Assembly (NCBI RefSeq): GCF_027744825.2
Contig: NC_071334.1
Location: 41,393,437-41,457,436 of the forward strand
Direction of reading: 5' to 3'
Length of the DNA stretch: 64,000 nucleotides
Source of the DNA: Synchiropus splendidus
Taxonomy: Eukaryota; Chordata; Actinopteri; Syngnathiformes; Callionymidae
The position numbers and the translations under genes were made by a program. Numbering within the stretch: position 1 is the first letter of the stretch; each line of letters begins with the position of its first letter. Shown here one piece after another: positions 40,601 to 55,600 of this stretch. Under the pieces are notes generated by a model. That model did not search any database, was not told the origin of the DNA, and saw nothing but the letters and a program-made list of their open reading frames with translations.

Positions 40601-43600
40601 CCTCTTCCTCTTCTTTGACTATCTCTGGAATTCTTTTAACCCGCCTATAAAATTCTCTTCATGTTTTCCTCCTTAACCCTTTGCTGTCTCAGGACTGTGA
40701 TCACACAGCTCAGAACTTGTTGTGGACGTTGGCTGGTATCAGTTTCCTGGTCAGGCTGTTGAACTGGATGGATGTTGTGGTGTCCAAAATGCAATCAGGC
40801 AGTTATTGTCTTCAACTTTCTCTGAATGTTTGCCATGTTCTTAAACCCCTACCCGGCTTTATTGTCTACTGTAGTTGTCTGACTCAGATGACTGGGCTTT
40901 GTTAACCTCACCAACCACCACTAGGGAGGTGTCTCTCCCAAAAGATTTGTGTTGTTTCCATTATTTACTTCTATCCTCTTTTCTTGTCGACCCTTTGTTT
41001 GCCCTCTCCACCACCTGACGGTCATTCTGGTTGAATTACATGATGTGTATTGTGTGTGCATGTTTGTGTGTAGTGTAGCAGGCCAGGTATATGTGTCCTG
41101 AACCCAACATCTGATTACCATTGGTTCCTGGGTGCACAACACTTGGATTTCAAAAACACTTAAAGTGAGAACCATGTTAGAGTTTGTTTGACGAGACACA
41201 GCAAATTGTCAAACAGCCTCCACACAACCCGACTCGCTTGTGTTCACATCTGGGACTTCTGAGCTCTCTGTCTTGAGACAAAGCACACAGTGTGAAACAG
41301 CCCTCAGTAGATGCCTTGTTCTGCACCCCAAAAGTAGTCAGCACGCATGAGATTAGTGGGCTGCACCACAGACATCACCATTAATACCAGAATTTTTTGT
41401 CCCTCTTTGCTGACACTGACAAATGGATAAAACTCAAAAGTATTTCACCATCCGGTCGTTTTTTTTAGTCGATTGCATTAAAAATGTTAAGCGTTCAGTA
41501 ACAAAACAAGTTATCTATCAGATGAATCCCTTTTTGCACTCTTTTTCACAGAAAGGCAAATCCAAAGAACAACTTTAACCCTCCCTCCCCCGGTGGTGAT
41601 GTCATCTCCAACTTCACAGTCAAGGAGAAGATCTTTTGATCCTCTAGGGGAGCAGCTCTGTCTGCTGTGATTTAGATGTTGACTTGTAGATGAAGACCAC
41701 ACTTTGACATCAAGCTCTGTTTACAGGTACGGATAAATACTTCCGGCAGAAGTCGGCTAATCTTTTAATATACATGTCCCAACATCCACACCCAGCCTCA
41801 CCTTTTATCTGCAAACATAATTTAAAATAATCAGCATTTACTCTACAGCAGTCCTTCTGAAATAGTTGGGCGGGTCCCCTTTGCAGGGCGCGCAGCAACG
41901 CTGGGAGTGGGGCCCATGTGACCTCGGGGAACATACTTTTTGCTGTACTAGAATAAAGTGTAATTGCACATCTACTCATTATTATTTGTTTTTTATTTCC
42001 GTCAAATTCATGCATTTTAAGTGTTTTCTGTTACAGACAAAAACAATGTTAATAAATGTATTCTTTATTGTAAGTTGATCTATATTACTGTCTTTTTTCT
42101 TTTCCCATCGCTTTCAATTTTAGTCCTGGAATTTTATTTTCTTACGTTGTCTTGATAGTGTTTGTGATGCATGTCATACAGCAACCTATACTCACTGCTA
42201 TTGATGTTGGGAAAGTGGATATTTGCGCCCGATAGTGACAAAAAAGGCAGCCCTCAGTGTTGCATATTGACACATTGGCAGTGCAACACGTGAAAAAAAA
42301 AGACGTCGGTTGGGATTAGGGTGAGCCTGAGCCATGGGACGGGGCGGCATTCATTTTAGTCACAGTGACTTTCCGTACACTCACTAAGGAGGAGAGTCAT
42401 GTTAGGGGTTATAAATAGCAACTGACTAGCACCTGGCAATGTGGAAATGGAAGATGTTTTGTGTAACTTCAATGAAGCTCAATTAAGCAAATCTTCCATG
42501 ATGTTGCTTCATTATTCGTAAATTTCATGCTGTTCAGATTTGGATTTGACGTTTCCAACTCTCGCTGAGTTCTGAAGGCATTTATATTGCAGTGATCAAG
42601 TACACTGGAATTTACTGAGCAAAATGTAACATTACTTCCTTTCCCACAGGGATTGGATTAGATGAGACGGTAACATGCTTGTGGACTGTCTGCTCCCTTC
42701 CTACTGAAGCATTAAATGATTTTTCAGTTTTAAAAAAATGTTGTCCTTTATAGGGAAGGATTCATTGCTGGTGTGTCATCCTTCCATCATTGTTATTCCT
42801 CACATTTTACATGTAATATGATGGTCATGTAAAAAAATGATGAAAATAATGTATAGGTCGTTTGCACATAATTCTAGATTGTGCATGCCAAATCCTATGT
42901 GCGTACGTGGCCCTCTGTAAACCTGCCCCATCAACTGTAATTCCCCCCCACTTGGATGTGGTTAGCTGCAGCCTCATAGCATAGACGTTGATTCCAACTT
43001 GAGGCAGTAAACTTGAATCTGGGTCCTCCAAATGTTATTCTCACAGATATTCTGGTTAACTCTAACTGCAAGAAACAGACACAGTTGAAAGGCAGGCTCT
43101 AAATTATCCAAAGCCATGAAGTTTCATGGTTGCACCCAGTAACCCAGGAGTCGTTTTCTTTTGATACTTTCAGCTTCAAAGGCTAGCTCATTATACACGC
43201 CAATATAATATAATACAATACAATACAATACAATACAATACAATATAATATAAAAGGGGTTCATTCTTTTTCCTATCAACATAATTGAAAAAGAAAAGTA
43301 AATAATTAAATAAAATACCATGAGGAGTCAGACCAAATGAGAGACAATGTCTTGAAATGTTTCGGAACAATGCCACCTGGTCTCCCCACTCAGCAGAAGG
43401 AGGACCAAATAATCAGATTACATCACCACAATGTCTGGAGCACAAAATCTGTTTCCTCATATGATGCCCATAACACCACCACCTGGCAACACACGATTGA
43501 TGGAGGGTGAGATGAGAAGTGGACGCACATCATCGCTCATAATGTCAATTGGTTTGAGTGAAAAGAAAACTATGACGGGAGCACTTGGTGTCATGATTAG

Positions 43601-46600
43601 TGGAAGGATGGACCCAAGTGCAGTCGGTACTGGTCGACAGACGACACGTAACAACAAGATTCATTTTAACAATTTAATCAATGAATACATATAAATGAAT
43701 ATACAGGCAACCAAAGCGCGGACTGGGAGGAACACACAGGGAGCGAAGAATCTGGAACACAAGAAAGGCGGATTAGAATCACAAGCCTTAAAACTGGGAG
43801 AACAGAAAAAAAAACTTGACTGAGTTAAGCTTGACGTGGTGGCAAAGAACTGAAAGCACTTGGTGGAGGTGGTGTCACACTCACGCACACGAGGGGTAAA
43901 CTAAGCGGATCCATCTTAACTAAAAAGTGAGACCAATAACTGCTCACACGCGGAATGAATGCAAGGTTGGGAAGATAACGAAGAAATAGCAAGGAAGGAC
44001 GTGAAAACAAAGGGTTGCGACAGAATAGGAATTCAGCACAGTAGGAATTTATAAAAGGTCGAAAGCTAAACACGGAAGTCTTGGCAAGAGATACCTGAGT
44101 GGAGAGTCGAAATCTACCATCTGGAAAACGCAGCTGGCGTCAGGAGGAATATATCCGAGGAGGGACTGATGAAACAATGAGAGCCAGCTGCCTTTGCCTG
44201 TGAAGTTGGATAGGAAGAGCGGAAACGGAAACGAGAGGGAGTAACAAAATAAAAGCACGAGGAAGGGGCGCAGAGAAAATACAAACAGAAAAACGAAACA
44301 GGTTAAAGTGCGGACATGACACCTGGAGGACACTGTGGTGTCTCTAGCTTTATGCTGGCAGAAACTCCATTATCAGAATGAATTTTGCCATGATGTCAGC
44401 ATCTGGATAGGTGTGACTGGTCTCTCCTCACACAGGGGACACAACAGGTGGTTCCCAACTGGAGGGGTCCCAGAGGGTCACAAGCTTCAGATAAATTTCA
44501 CTTTGTTTCAGTGCAAGCAGTGATCCCCAGTCAAGGCGTCCAGTAGCGTTCCTTTTGAATAATAATGGTGTTGTTATTACTTTGTTTTCCAAAGTAATAA
44601 AGAAATTTACTGTATGGCATGATGCAACACTCTGCCACATCGTAATATCAAATTAAAGCTCAAATCACAAAATACTAATAATCCACCATGTAACAAACTA
44701 TTGCCAGTTATGCATTTTTATGATCAATGCCACTGAATTGAGTTATGTAAAAAATGCATAATGGCATCTGTGCCGCGCCACAGAAGAGTGATGGCTATGC
44801 CAAGCTTCCAATCAAAGCCATTGCTCATGTTGATATTTCCGAGTAAACAAAGTGCTTTTATCTTGTAAACTGACCAGATCAAACTCTGTTGTCTCTGACT
44901 GACTTCCTGTCAAAATTACTCGATTGGCAAGGTTTAAGATTGGTCATTTTTCTTTTTGGGCAGCTTTTTTGAACTGCCATGGCATGCTATTTTGCCGTGA
45001 GAGACTGTCTGGTGCTCCGCAGATAGAGGTAGGTGATATGATGACAGTAAGTCATGAACCACGAGAATGTGTTGGCGATCTCCCAACCTGAGCAGATTAC
45101 ATGGATTTGGTCAAATTCTTTGTATCCACCATAGATCTGCTCAACATCCAGTTGTTTTTAAACCCGATGTGCCTCTAACTTGACCACACACCTTGACGAC
45201 AGAATTATGGATTGTTCCTCCGTGGACCCGCAATGCCGAAGACTGTCTGCACAGCAGAGCTAACAGAGTTAATGGCAAAGGTGACGTTTCACTTCAAAAC
45301 TTTATTAACACTCGCAGACCATCAAAGTTGGTCTGCGAGTGGCAATATGGCAAAGAATGTTTTTGCCATATTGCCCACTTGCTGTCTTACTGTAGACATT
45401 TTTAAACAAATACGTTTTCTGTAATTAGTTTCTGTAAATAGCATACAATAGCTATAATTTTTCACAAATTACATTTTTAAGATCATCTTTCCACTTAGCA
45501 CAATTGCTCTTTAGCCAAGGTTCCTTTGGTGGTGAGCCTCGGGATTTGAATTACAATGATCTGTGCCGTGGCTGAAAAAGGTTAAAAGTCAAGCACAACG
45601 ATCCTGATGGGAACCTTCCCATTGACTACAGTTGAAACGATAAGCTGCAGCCTTTCCGATCATGATGGAGGTGCTTTCTGTGAAACCAAACATTCATCCT
45701 CATCATCTCAGAGGGCGTCGGGCATCTCCAGCAGGGCCATTTTGAGACAATACTTTAACTTTCATATCCAATCTCACAAACCTCTCACCACTAGTCCAGA
45801 TCAACACTACACTTCTCAGGTGAGCAGGGATAAGCAGTGCACGGTCATGGCCTTTTTAAGTGAATCCATAAACCTTGGTGAGGCCAAACCTTCACTTTGC
45901 AATCCTGGTAATGTTGAATGGCCAGCTTAGTAGGCAGTCGCAGCAGCAACTAAGAAGGAACGAGAACAGGTTGTTGGACTCCCATGAGCCTACACATGAA
46001 AACGAGCAACCCCCCAGACAATCAATAGACATTTTCGTCAGTCACATGAACACACATTCTTGTTGAGAGGAAACGTGCAAACTTTCGACTAAAAATGTTT
46101 GGTCTTTGAACCCTGTTCTTGTAGAGTGAAAGTGCGAACAACTTTCTAAATAACAACAAATGCTGTATGTGTTTCAAGTCGGATCTTTAATTACTGCTTT
46201 TTTTCCCCATTTAGACTTGAAACACTTCACTTTAAAATGTCTAATCCAAATCTGGGCACACAACAGTCTCTCTGAAACCACGTCTAGGAAAATTGCTGCA
46301 GAAGAATTGTAGTTAAAGTTCTGACTTTTATGCAATTTTCAGTGAATGAAATCCTCTGTAATACGCATCTTCCAACGATGAGCTCATGACTTGATTTAAG
46401 AAATGTGTTTTGGAATGAGCTCACGCTATACTTACATAAAATTAAGGAGATCCAGGCAGCATTTATTCTCTCTTGTGGTCGCTCTCAGGTCAAACCACAA
46501 ATCAGCCTCTTTTTGACATGTTACATTTTACAGAAACCCAGCAGTTGAACAATGTGAACAGATTGCAATAGATATACTGTTGAAGAAAAAAACATCTGTC

Positions 46601-49600
46601 ACTTTATCTTCAACTACGCCTGTTGCAACACAGCAAGTTTGGTACGCATCCATTGCTTTTGTGGCTTTTGTGGCCATGAATGTTTGTGTTACCTGTCTGC
46701 TTTAAAAGTAGTGAGCCTGTAATCCCTTCCTTGAGAAAGTGACAAAGATTTATCAAGGTGCTTTTTTGATTGGATGGTCACGCATCAATGATATTATCCC
46801 AAAGATCCTTTGACTGACAAACTTTGACTTGATTCAGGTCTTTCCCATCAAAATTCTATACACCTGAACCAAGTAAGCTGCTCTGATATCATAATAATTT
46901 TAGTTCTTGACGTGCGACCACACATAGGACAACCAAAAGATTTCCTACAGCATTTATTGCAATTCTGCATTACCATTTAAAGAGTCTACACTTTGGGAAC
47001 ATGGCACTGCTCCAGTCATCAGTACTGATGAATAACTTGGACTGGAGAGAGATTAACGAAGGTCCAGTGTCCATTTCACTAACAACTGGAGAGTCATTAC
47101 TCAGCTTAACATCTTCTTACTGTCAGTGTCTTCTCACAATTCCACTGTCAAGTCGGTCCAACCCATCCTCACTCTCTTGGCATCATATATTGACGGTGGG
47201 AAAGTTGCCTTTTGCTTCCTATACTGACAAAAAAGGAATATTGACACATTGGTGTGCTACACATGTCAAAAAGACAGAGAATGGTGCGCAATTCATTCTA
47301 CATTTAATAGGATGTCAGATTGCTATTTAGAGGCCATCAAACAGTAATGTGTTTTAGTCAGTACCATCACTAAGGAGGAGAGCTGCATAAGGGGTTATTA
47401 ATGACATAAATGATCTCCCTGTCTCCCCACAATGATCCCCTGTGCATCCCCACACCCGCATGTGTGCTGCTCCTTGCGCTCTGCGACACGCGGTCCACAC
47501 CCGCACCAGACTTTATATGGAAATAAACTTTTTTTTTCTCTTCCCCTGTGCATGATGCGCCATACGCTAGCGTGCAATTCTCTGGGTGTCCCAGATCCAC
47601 ATCGTCCTGCCTGGAATGCTACAAAAGAAAATGTTCTTTCAGTCAGTGTGTATTATACTCTATCTCAAACTTGAAAACCATGACAGCAGCAGAGGATGAA
47701 CTCTACCGGAAGGATTCTTCAACCACCTGGAATCTTATGGCCAGCCAAACCAGAAGATGAGAAAAATCAAAGTTCTGTAGAGTCCGGTCAAAGCCCCAGA
47801 CGCACAGAGCCATTCCAGTGACTTAAGTCAAGCCATGTCCTGCTCAAGATTTACATTGATGATAAAGTCCTTTGGTCCAATCTCTTGCATGTATCTGAAC
47901 GATTTACAGCAACAGACATGAGACCCAAACTAGTTGGGATAAAACACCCTGGTCTCTATCTCTAGTCTAAATCTCACCAACAGGGAGTTGTTAGCTCTTG
48001 AAATATAAGTAGAAGATTTGTGGCCCTGCGTTGAATGGATGGAGTGTATTGAAATTCACAACATTTTTTAGTAAGTTTCAAGTTAGATAATTAAATCACT
48101 TTAAACGGTAACAAAATGGTAAAAAAAAAAAAAATCCCAACAACATGAACAGCATGTGTGTGTTGGTTTCTGAAAATGCTGTCTAAAGTATCCATCGTAC
48201 TTTGCGATGCGGAAAATGCTGTGTCCTTCAGGCAATGGATTCCATTATTGCTGATAGGATAAACAGCAGTTGTCATGTATCCATTTCATGTCTGTGATTG
48301 GCTGATGATTAGTTACATAACTCATTCACTCACTCTGACAAGGACGGTAGAGTTTGCCAGTCATAGGCAGAGGCAATGATACTCTAGATCATTTTTTCAA
48401 CCTGTTTTAGGCACACTTGGTTTATTGGAAAAAAAAGCCTGAGTCACACCGCAAAAGGAACTTCGGCCAAAGAGCAATTGTGCTTAGTCGAAAGTCCTGT
48501 GGCAAATCCCTTTTAATTTGTCAAACATTGTAGCGACTGATACTTGGCGATTTTGGCATGTTATTTGCCGGTACAAATTTCAGAAAATGTTTCTTTAAAG
48601 CTGTCTACTGAAAGGAGTTGGCAATATGGCAAAAAATACATCATGTATTATTTATTTAGGTTCAATAAAAGTTGTGCATTCATCACAATCTCACATCTCT
48701 TTTGCATGGTTTTATTCTAGTTAGGAGAATTCCTTGACAAATCTTCATTCTTTGCCTCAGCTTGCTCTATTACTACAGTTATTTTTTCTCTCTTCACATT
48801 TTGGAGCAAATTTGTTTGGTTCTGCATTTAGTTTTTAGCTAACTTTTAAACCACAAAGCACACTTTGACTTCTACGAGTGCCAATAAAGTTTTGATGGCA
48901 GACATCATGTTAGCTGTTAGCTCTGTTAGCCCTGCGGTGCAGACAGTCTTGGGCATCACGAGGCTGACAAGGAACACTCCATCGTTTTGTCATAAGGCTT
49001 GTGGTCAAATTAGAGGCACAACAGGTTTCAAAACAACTGGATGTTGAGCAGATCTACGGTGGATGACTGGCTTGTTCACTGCATGTGTGCGGGAAGAGTA
49101 GCATTGAAAAGCATTGTTGAAAAACACTGACCCCATAGCTCCACTCTCATTTTTATTTGCTGTCACAAACAGAAGATTAAGTCATACATCACTCTGACAG
49201 ATTCCCCGTCTGCATTGTAATTCTCTTTTCAGCGAGACAGATGTTTGAATTAACAGATCATGTGTCATGTCACCCTGAAATCACTTTGGCTTTTCATGTC
49301 TGTGGAAAACTAACATCTCCTGAATCTTATTCGCGTCATCTCAGTATCGCAAGGAGCATGATGTCACCCTACCATCTGTCAGGCAGTTGTTTCCTGATCC
49401 TTGTCTGGCCCCACATACAAAGGCTGGGAAGTATTTACTGTCTCGCTAACAATGTGGCATAAATAAAGATAACTGAATTGGGAGTATTCATAGTTCCAGT
49501 ACAATAATGTTATCAAATTAAAGTCAAGATGTTGTAACCATTCAGTATCCTCTTCAGTCATCTCACCCTGTCCTCTGTATCCTCTTCTCTCAAACCTACA

Positions 49601-52600
49601 AACCTCATGTCCTCCTTCACCACCTCCATAAATCTCCTCTTTTGGCCTTCCTCTCCACCTTCTACCTGGCAGTTCCAACCTCAACATCTTCCTACCAATA
49701 TACTGGCTATCTCTCCTCTGTACATGTCCAAACCATCTCAATCTAGCCTCTCTGACTTTGTCTCCTAAACACCTGACCACATGTGCTGTCCCTCTGATTT
49801 ACTGGTTCCTGATTCAATCCATCCTGGTCACTCCCAGAGAGAAGCTCAGCATCTTCATCTCTGTTACCTCCAGTTCGGCCAAACCATACAACATTGCTGG
49901 CCTGACCACCGTTTTGTACACTTTCACTTTCATCCTTGCTATGCTTCCAATGCTATTTATATTTATACATGATGAGAAATGTTATTATTTCTTATATTTG
50001 ACAATGACAAAACAAAGCAGGCATTTCTCTGGAAAATCCAGACATTAGAGCCAGCTAGCCACGATGGCAGTTGTTTTCACGATGCTTCTCTGTCAAGTGA
50101 AATGACGACCGAATTGCAGTTCGCGATGTGTGCACCCACCCAGACGCAGCGTTAAAACACCTGACACAAGCCGTGTCCTGTCAGCATGAAATCAACGAAA
50201 AGGGAGCGGTCTGTCAGGTTAGAAGACAACATTATGCTATTTACCAAGTGAAGTTTACACAGTTTGCACTTTGCCTTTTTTATAGTTTATTTGCTTTACT
50301 AGTCGCAATGTATTCTGTTCAGCGTTGTTCAGTATTTTTATTTTGTAGATTTGTGTCATCAATCTAAAAAAAGGGATTTTTGTGGGTGATTTACTTGAGG
50401 CAGAAAAAAAACGATGGGCAAAAAGAAGACAATTGCAATTCTGCATTACATACTGCAAAATTAAAATGGCGATCAGTGCACACCAAATTCTATGAGTAAA
50501 TTTCCAGTAGTTAGTAAAATACACACCAAGAACATATGATAGAAACAAACAAAACATACAAACATACTACACACTGACCCCATTGTAGCTGACATTCATT
50601 AGTTGTTGTCCATCTTCCTCCCTGGTATCACCGTGACAGAACAACTGAATTCTATGACCACCTACTGTTCTGTTTTAACTGTAATCCATGTGGCCATCCA
50701 GAAATGTGCAAATCATGCATAACTGGATGTGGAGAACACGCTTTAAGGCCACTTCTAAATAACATCTATAATGCACTCGCATCCACAGACAATCTAGAGT
50801 CACCAAAAACCATCTGTGAGACTTTGGACTGTGGGAGGAAACCAGAGTCCCTGAAGAAAGCCCATGCAATTACAGGAAGAACATATGAACACCATGAGTA
50901 ACAAACGCAGGGTCCTTAATGCAGTTCGGCTGCAGCACTGTTGTAATTCAAGTATGTTCCTGACTTCTAAGGACAGCTAAATTAATGCTGTTGTTTAGTG
51001 TTCCTCAAAAAACGTCTGGCATTGCTCTTCGGGACCAAGCAATAAGGAGGCTGCAGGCTGTCCTAGCAACCTAGAGGGAGAGCTGGGGGACAACCTGGAC
51101 AGGTCGTCAGTCCACAGCAGGCTAAGAGCCACGAACACAGGCACAAATGCGTATACTGTAGTGCACTTCTCTGGAGGAAAATCTGTACTAGATTTAGATG
51201 CTCATATTAGGGCTTGTATTTTGAAGTTCATAACGATGTGCACATTTATCATATGCAGAGTTAATATTAAGACAAGCATCAAAACCACAATGTTGCCAAC
51301 TTGGTATTGAGCCTCATCCACTTTTACAATGCTCTCAACAAATTTAAGATATTTGCCAGTTTGTGCTTCTGAAATAGTCGCAATTGTAACAGGAAATCTA
51401 CAGCTACATTTTCCTTTGCAGATGGCTAAGATTTAAACAGCTAAGAGCCATTACATGAGCTATTCATGAAACAGCTGTGAGAATTCTATTCCAGACTGAA
51501 TTCTTCAGGCTTTATTAGAACACTTAAAGAAGGTAAAAAAAAAAAAAAAGTAGGAGCCAGTGTTTTTGCATCTGTGTGGTTTGTTGTCTGTCAGAGAGCG
51601 GTTCTCACATTACGCCATGAGATGATGACGCTTCGCCTTAATTCGCTCCATGTATACAGGTGTAGAGAAGCGATAGTTAAGGATCTCAGACGGACTATCA
51701 AAGAAGACGCTTGATTACATGGCAGAAGACTGGCTTCTGTGTCCAGGCACCTCTGGGATAGAAACCAACACATCTGCATTACTGAGAAGCGTAAATCAGG
51801 AAACCAACCAGGCAAAATAACATTATCCAACAACCAGCTTCTTTCTAAATGGCAAACCACATCTGATTGCTTTCCATCTACATTAGAAACCTATGGAGAC
51901 TACACTACAATGATGGCATTAAATCATGAACAATTAGATCTACCAACGTGAGGAGATTCCATGGATTTGCTCTCATTCTTTCGATTAACTATAGATCAAC
52001 GAGTCACTGCAGTGCTCCTCTACTCACTCACACTCAGCAAAGAAGCCTGAAATGCGCAATTTTCAGTTGCGTTTTCTCGAACTTGACCACACACCTTCAC
52101 AACAGCTAACATGACATCTTACTTTAAAACTTTTGTGACACTTGTAAACTATCAAAGTTTGCTCCGTGGTTTAAAAGTTGGCTAAAAGCTAAATTCAGAA
52201 TCAAACAAATTTGCTCCAAAATGTGAAGAGAGAAAGAGTCATTGGAGTTAAGAAGCAAGTTGAGACATATTTGTCTGGAAACTACCCAAACCGGAATAAT
52301 AAGTAAATAAATAATCTTGGTCTATATTGACAGATTTGTCTTTTCACTTTAGGACTAAGACTGACAAGAAACTTGCGAGTTTTCTCACATTTTCTCCAAT
52401 TTGTTTCTGCAAAAGGCCTCAGTTGCTACAATTTTTCATGAATTAAAAGGGATTTTCTACAGGACTTTCCACTAAGCACAATTGCTCTTTGGCGGAGGTT
52501 CCTTTGGTGGTGAGCCTCAGAATTTTTTAATAACCCAAGTATGCAGTGGCTTAAGAAAAGGTTGAAAAACATTGCTGTAGAACACACTTACATGTTATTT

Positions 52601-55600
52601 TAGTCCACAACAGTACTAAACGTTGGATAACACCAGCGTCGCTCCATGTAGAGTCTGGTCCAGCCTTCTCGCTGACAGAGCTGCTGGCAACACCGTGCAA
52701 TTTTTCCTTAACATATGTCCCTCTGAAAGAGTGTTTCGGCCGCATTATGCAGAATTCTGCATGTAAAACACAGTAAATTTTTTTTTATCTGCCAATTCCG
52801 TGATTCCACTTCAGTCATCTGAAACCAGAGCAAACTAATAATCATGTGAGTAGAATTATTCAACTAAACAAAGTCTTTAGGTGTAGAGAGCATTTTGGAC
52901 ATCAAAGCAAGGAGCCGCAAGCATTTTTGGGTGGGGTTACAAGTATTCACAATTTCGAGCTATTCCCTGTTGTCTTTGGCCCCTAGCCTCCGTGAATGCC
53001 AGGGCCCCACTGTATTTAGCTTTTAAAGCAACACTTATAGAACCTACAGGAGACATTACTATGCAATCCATTCCATGTAAACCGCAAGATGTCGCACGCA
53101 ATGTGACCGCTGTCACTTAACAAGTTCATAAACTCCTCTTGGATGAATAAAACTGTAAATGTGTTGGAGTCCCCGACAAGAATGAGTGCAAACAGAGAAC
53201 CGTTTCATTAACTTGTGCCTTGAAACGCAGCAATGACGTCTCACAAAGATGACACAGTCCGGTTTGTTTTTAATTAACAAAGAGGTTCATTGAAACTGCT
53301 TTAAATGCTTCAGTGATTGATATTTCAATTCAAAACCATACAATTTTATCAGTGGAAACTGGAAAAAACTCATAGACACAGCTCATCTAATCAGTCTGAC
53401 ACTTGACCTTGTCGCAAGGGCGCACCAAAATCTTGTCATAGACCTTTTCCCAAATCTGTTCCATCAAAAGAAAAGTTACACCCAGACACGACACTGACAA
53501 AATTCATGAACATCCCATCTCTGCTCCAGGATTTTATCATGTAAAACCTTGCAGGAGAATGTGAAGTATGCACAGGCTCGTGCACAGGTGTGCTCTCCCT
53601 CCAAGTCACTAAAGACGTCACAGTCTTCCTGGAAAACCTAACCCCCACGTATCAGCCAACGTTGATGAATGAAGTGGAATTCTTTGTCTCTCCAGCATCT
53701 TTCCTGTGCTGATATCAGTTAACAAGTGTATGTGACGAAAGGCGCTGCTCAGGCATGCAGCAGCATCTGTGGAAGACAACAAGCAGCTGTTCGCCAGCCT
53801 CCTGAAACATTTTCTTTTAGCTGAAAGTTCATGACCAGGTGAGACAGCTGATTCCTAATTCCACATCAAGCCTGAACATAAAAAGTGAGACACTCAAATA
53901 AAAACGCTGTGCTCTGTGTAAAAGATCAGAACAGGTCTCAGTAATAAGCATCTCAGTGATGGTGAGGGCATTGCTGTGGAATGTTCTAGATCTGATCCAC
54001 ATGAGTGATGTCACCACGGCTGCAATTAAGTCAACCAGATGGCATGAAGTTATACAAATACCCTTGGGCCAGGAGGCGAACATGTCTTGTATCGCTGCTA
54101 GTGAGGTTGACATTGCGCAACTAAAGTTATGAAATATGGTACCAGACACTGGACTTGGGTTGTCACATAAGATTATTTTAAATTTTAGCTCACGTCCTTC
54201 CTTCTGAGGATGAATATCACAGTCATTAAACTGAATTGAAATCCAATCTGCTGTGCATCCGCGGCCACATGCAGTTACTTTATTCAGCCTGTAGTTACAC
54301 ATTTATACAGCATTTGAATATATATCCACTCTTCTAAGGATGGGAATTAATAAGATTTTAACAATTCTGATTCTGTTATTGATATTGCTTAAGGATTTGG
54401 TTCCTTAGCGATTCTATCATCAATTCTCAACAGGGAAAAAAGGAAGCAAAACAGGTCAATATATATTTGGGTATCATTTTAGTTTCGAGCAGTTCTATTG
54501 AAGATACTACTCAGATAAACTGTTTTGCAATGATTGTCAGTTTTTAAAGAGTCAAAGAGGATGTTTTTCTTGATTCATGTTCTTCTTGAACTTCTTGATC
54601 CATTTACTGTGCATTTAATGACAAGAGGACTTGAATAACTGTAAGAGTTGAAAAAACTCTGTTTGGTATCAGAGAAACAGGAATGAGTGGCGCTGCCTGA
54701 TCTGAAACAGAAATGTACCCTCTCTGTACCTGCTCCAGTTCTTTTAAACTGAAGTCTTTATTGGTCCATGTGAACAGTTTAAAACATCAATGTACATGTA
54801 TGCATCTCATTTAATATATCTACTCATCATGTTTAAACGGTCTTATTTGAATAATTATATAAACATGACATCTAAGATGATGCATTCAGTGAAGCTCCTG
54901 TGTTCAGTTGTGGTTATTATGATTGGTGCAGGACATTTCCCGAGGAGACAGACTGGAGACTCACTACAACACTGTAAAAACAAGCATGGTACGTCAATGT
55001 AGCTGTTAGCTCAGGGTTGTCAACTGTCACTGATCAAACACAGAACACTCTTTCATCATCATTATACCATGATGTAGAAGGGGTTCGGTCGCCCTACAGT
55101 CGCATTGTTTCTGCAAACAAAATGAAGCCTTTTGTACGCTTTACCATCCGTCTCCGCTCAAACTCCTCCATGACTGTGATCGGCTGCAGCCAGTGGCGGT
55201 TATGCGGCTCCCTGAACAGGCAGTGATGGCAGCAAGTAGAGTCAGTCGTCACAGTTGTGAAATCGATAAGAGGAACACTTCTGAATGATCCCAGAGAATC
55301 AGATTATTTTGAATCGGCTCTTCCTTAGAATTCAATGATTTTATTAGAATCTAGATTGAAAACTTGGTTGGGTCGTAGTGTCAATATGCAACACAGTTGT
55401 GCCGTACTGTGATGGCTACGACATAACTTCCTGGGCCAGGATCACAACCATTCTTCTGGATGCCTACTAAAGAACTCAAGTGAGCATAGCATAGCTTCTG
55501 TCTCTGTGTCACAGTCATGTTCACAGCCACATCTGGTCATTGTTAGGGCATCGCTTTTGTTCTAACACTCCTGCCCAAGAAGAAAAAGACCATCCCTGTC

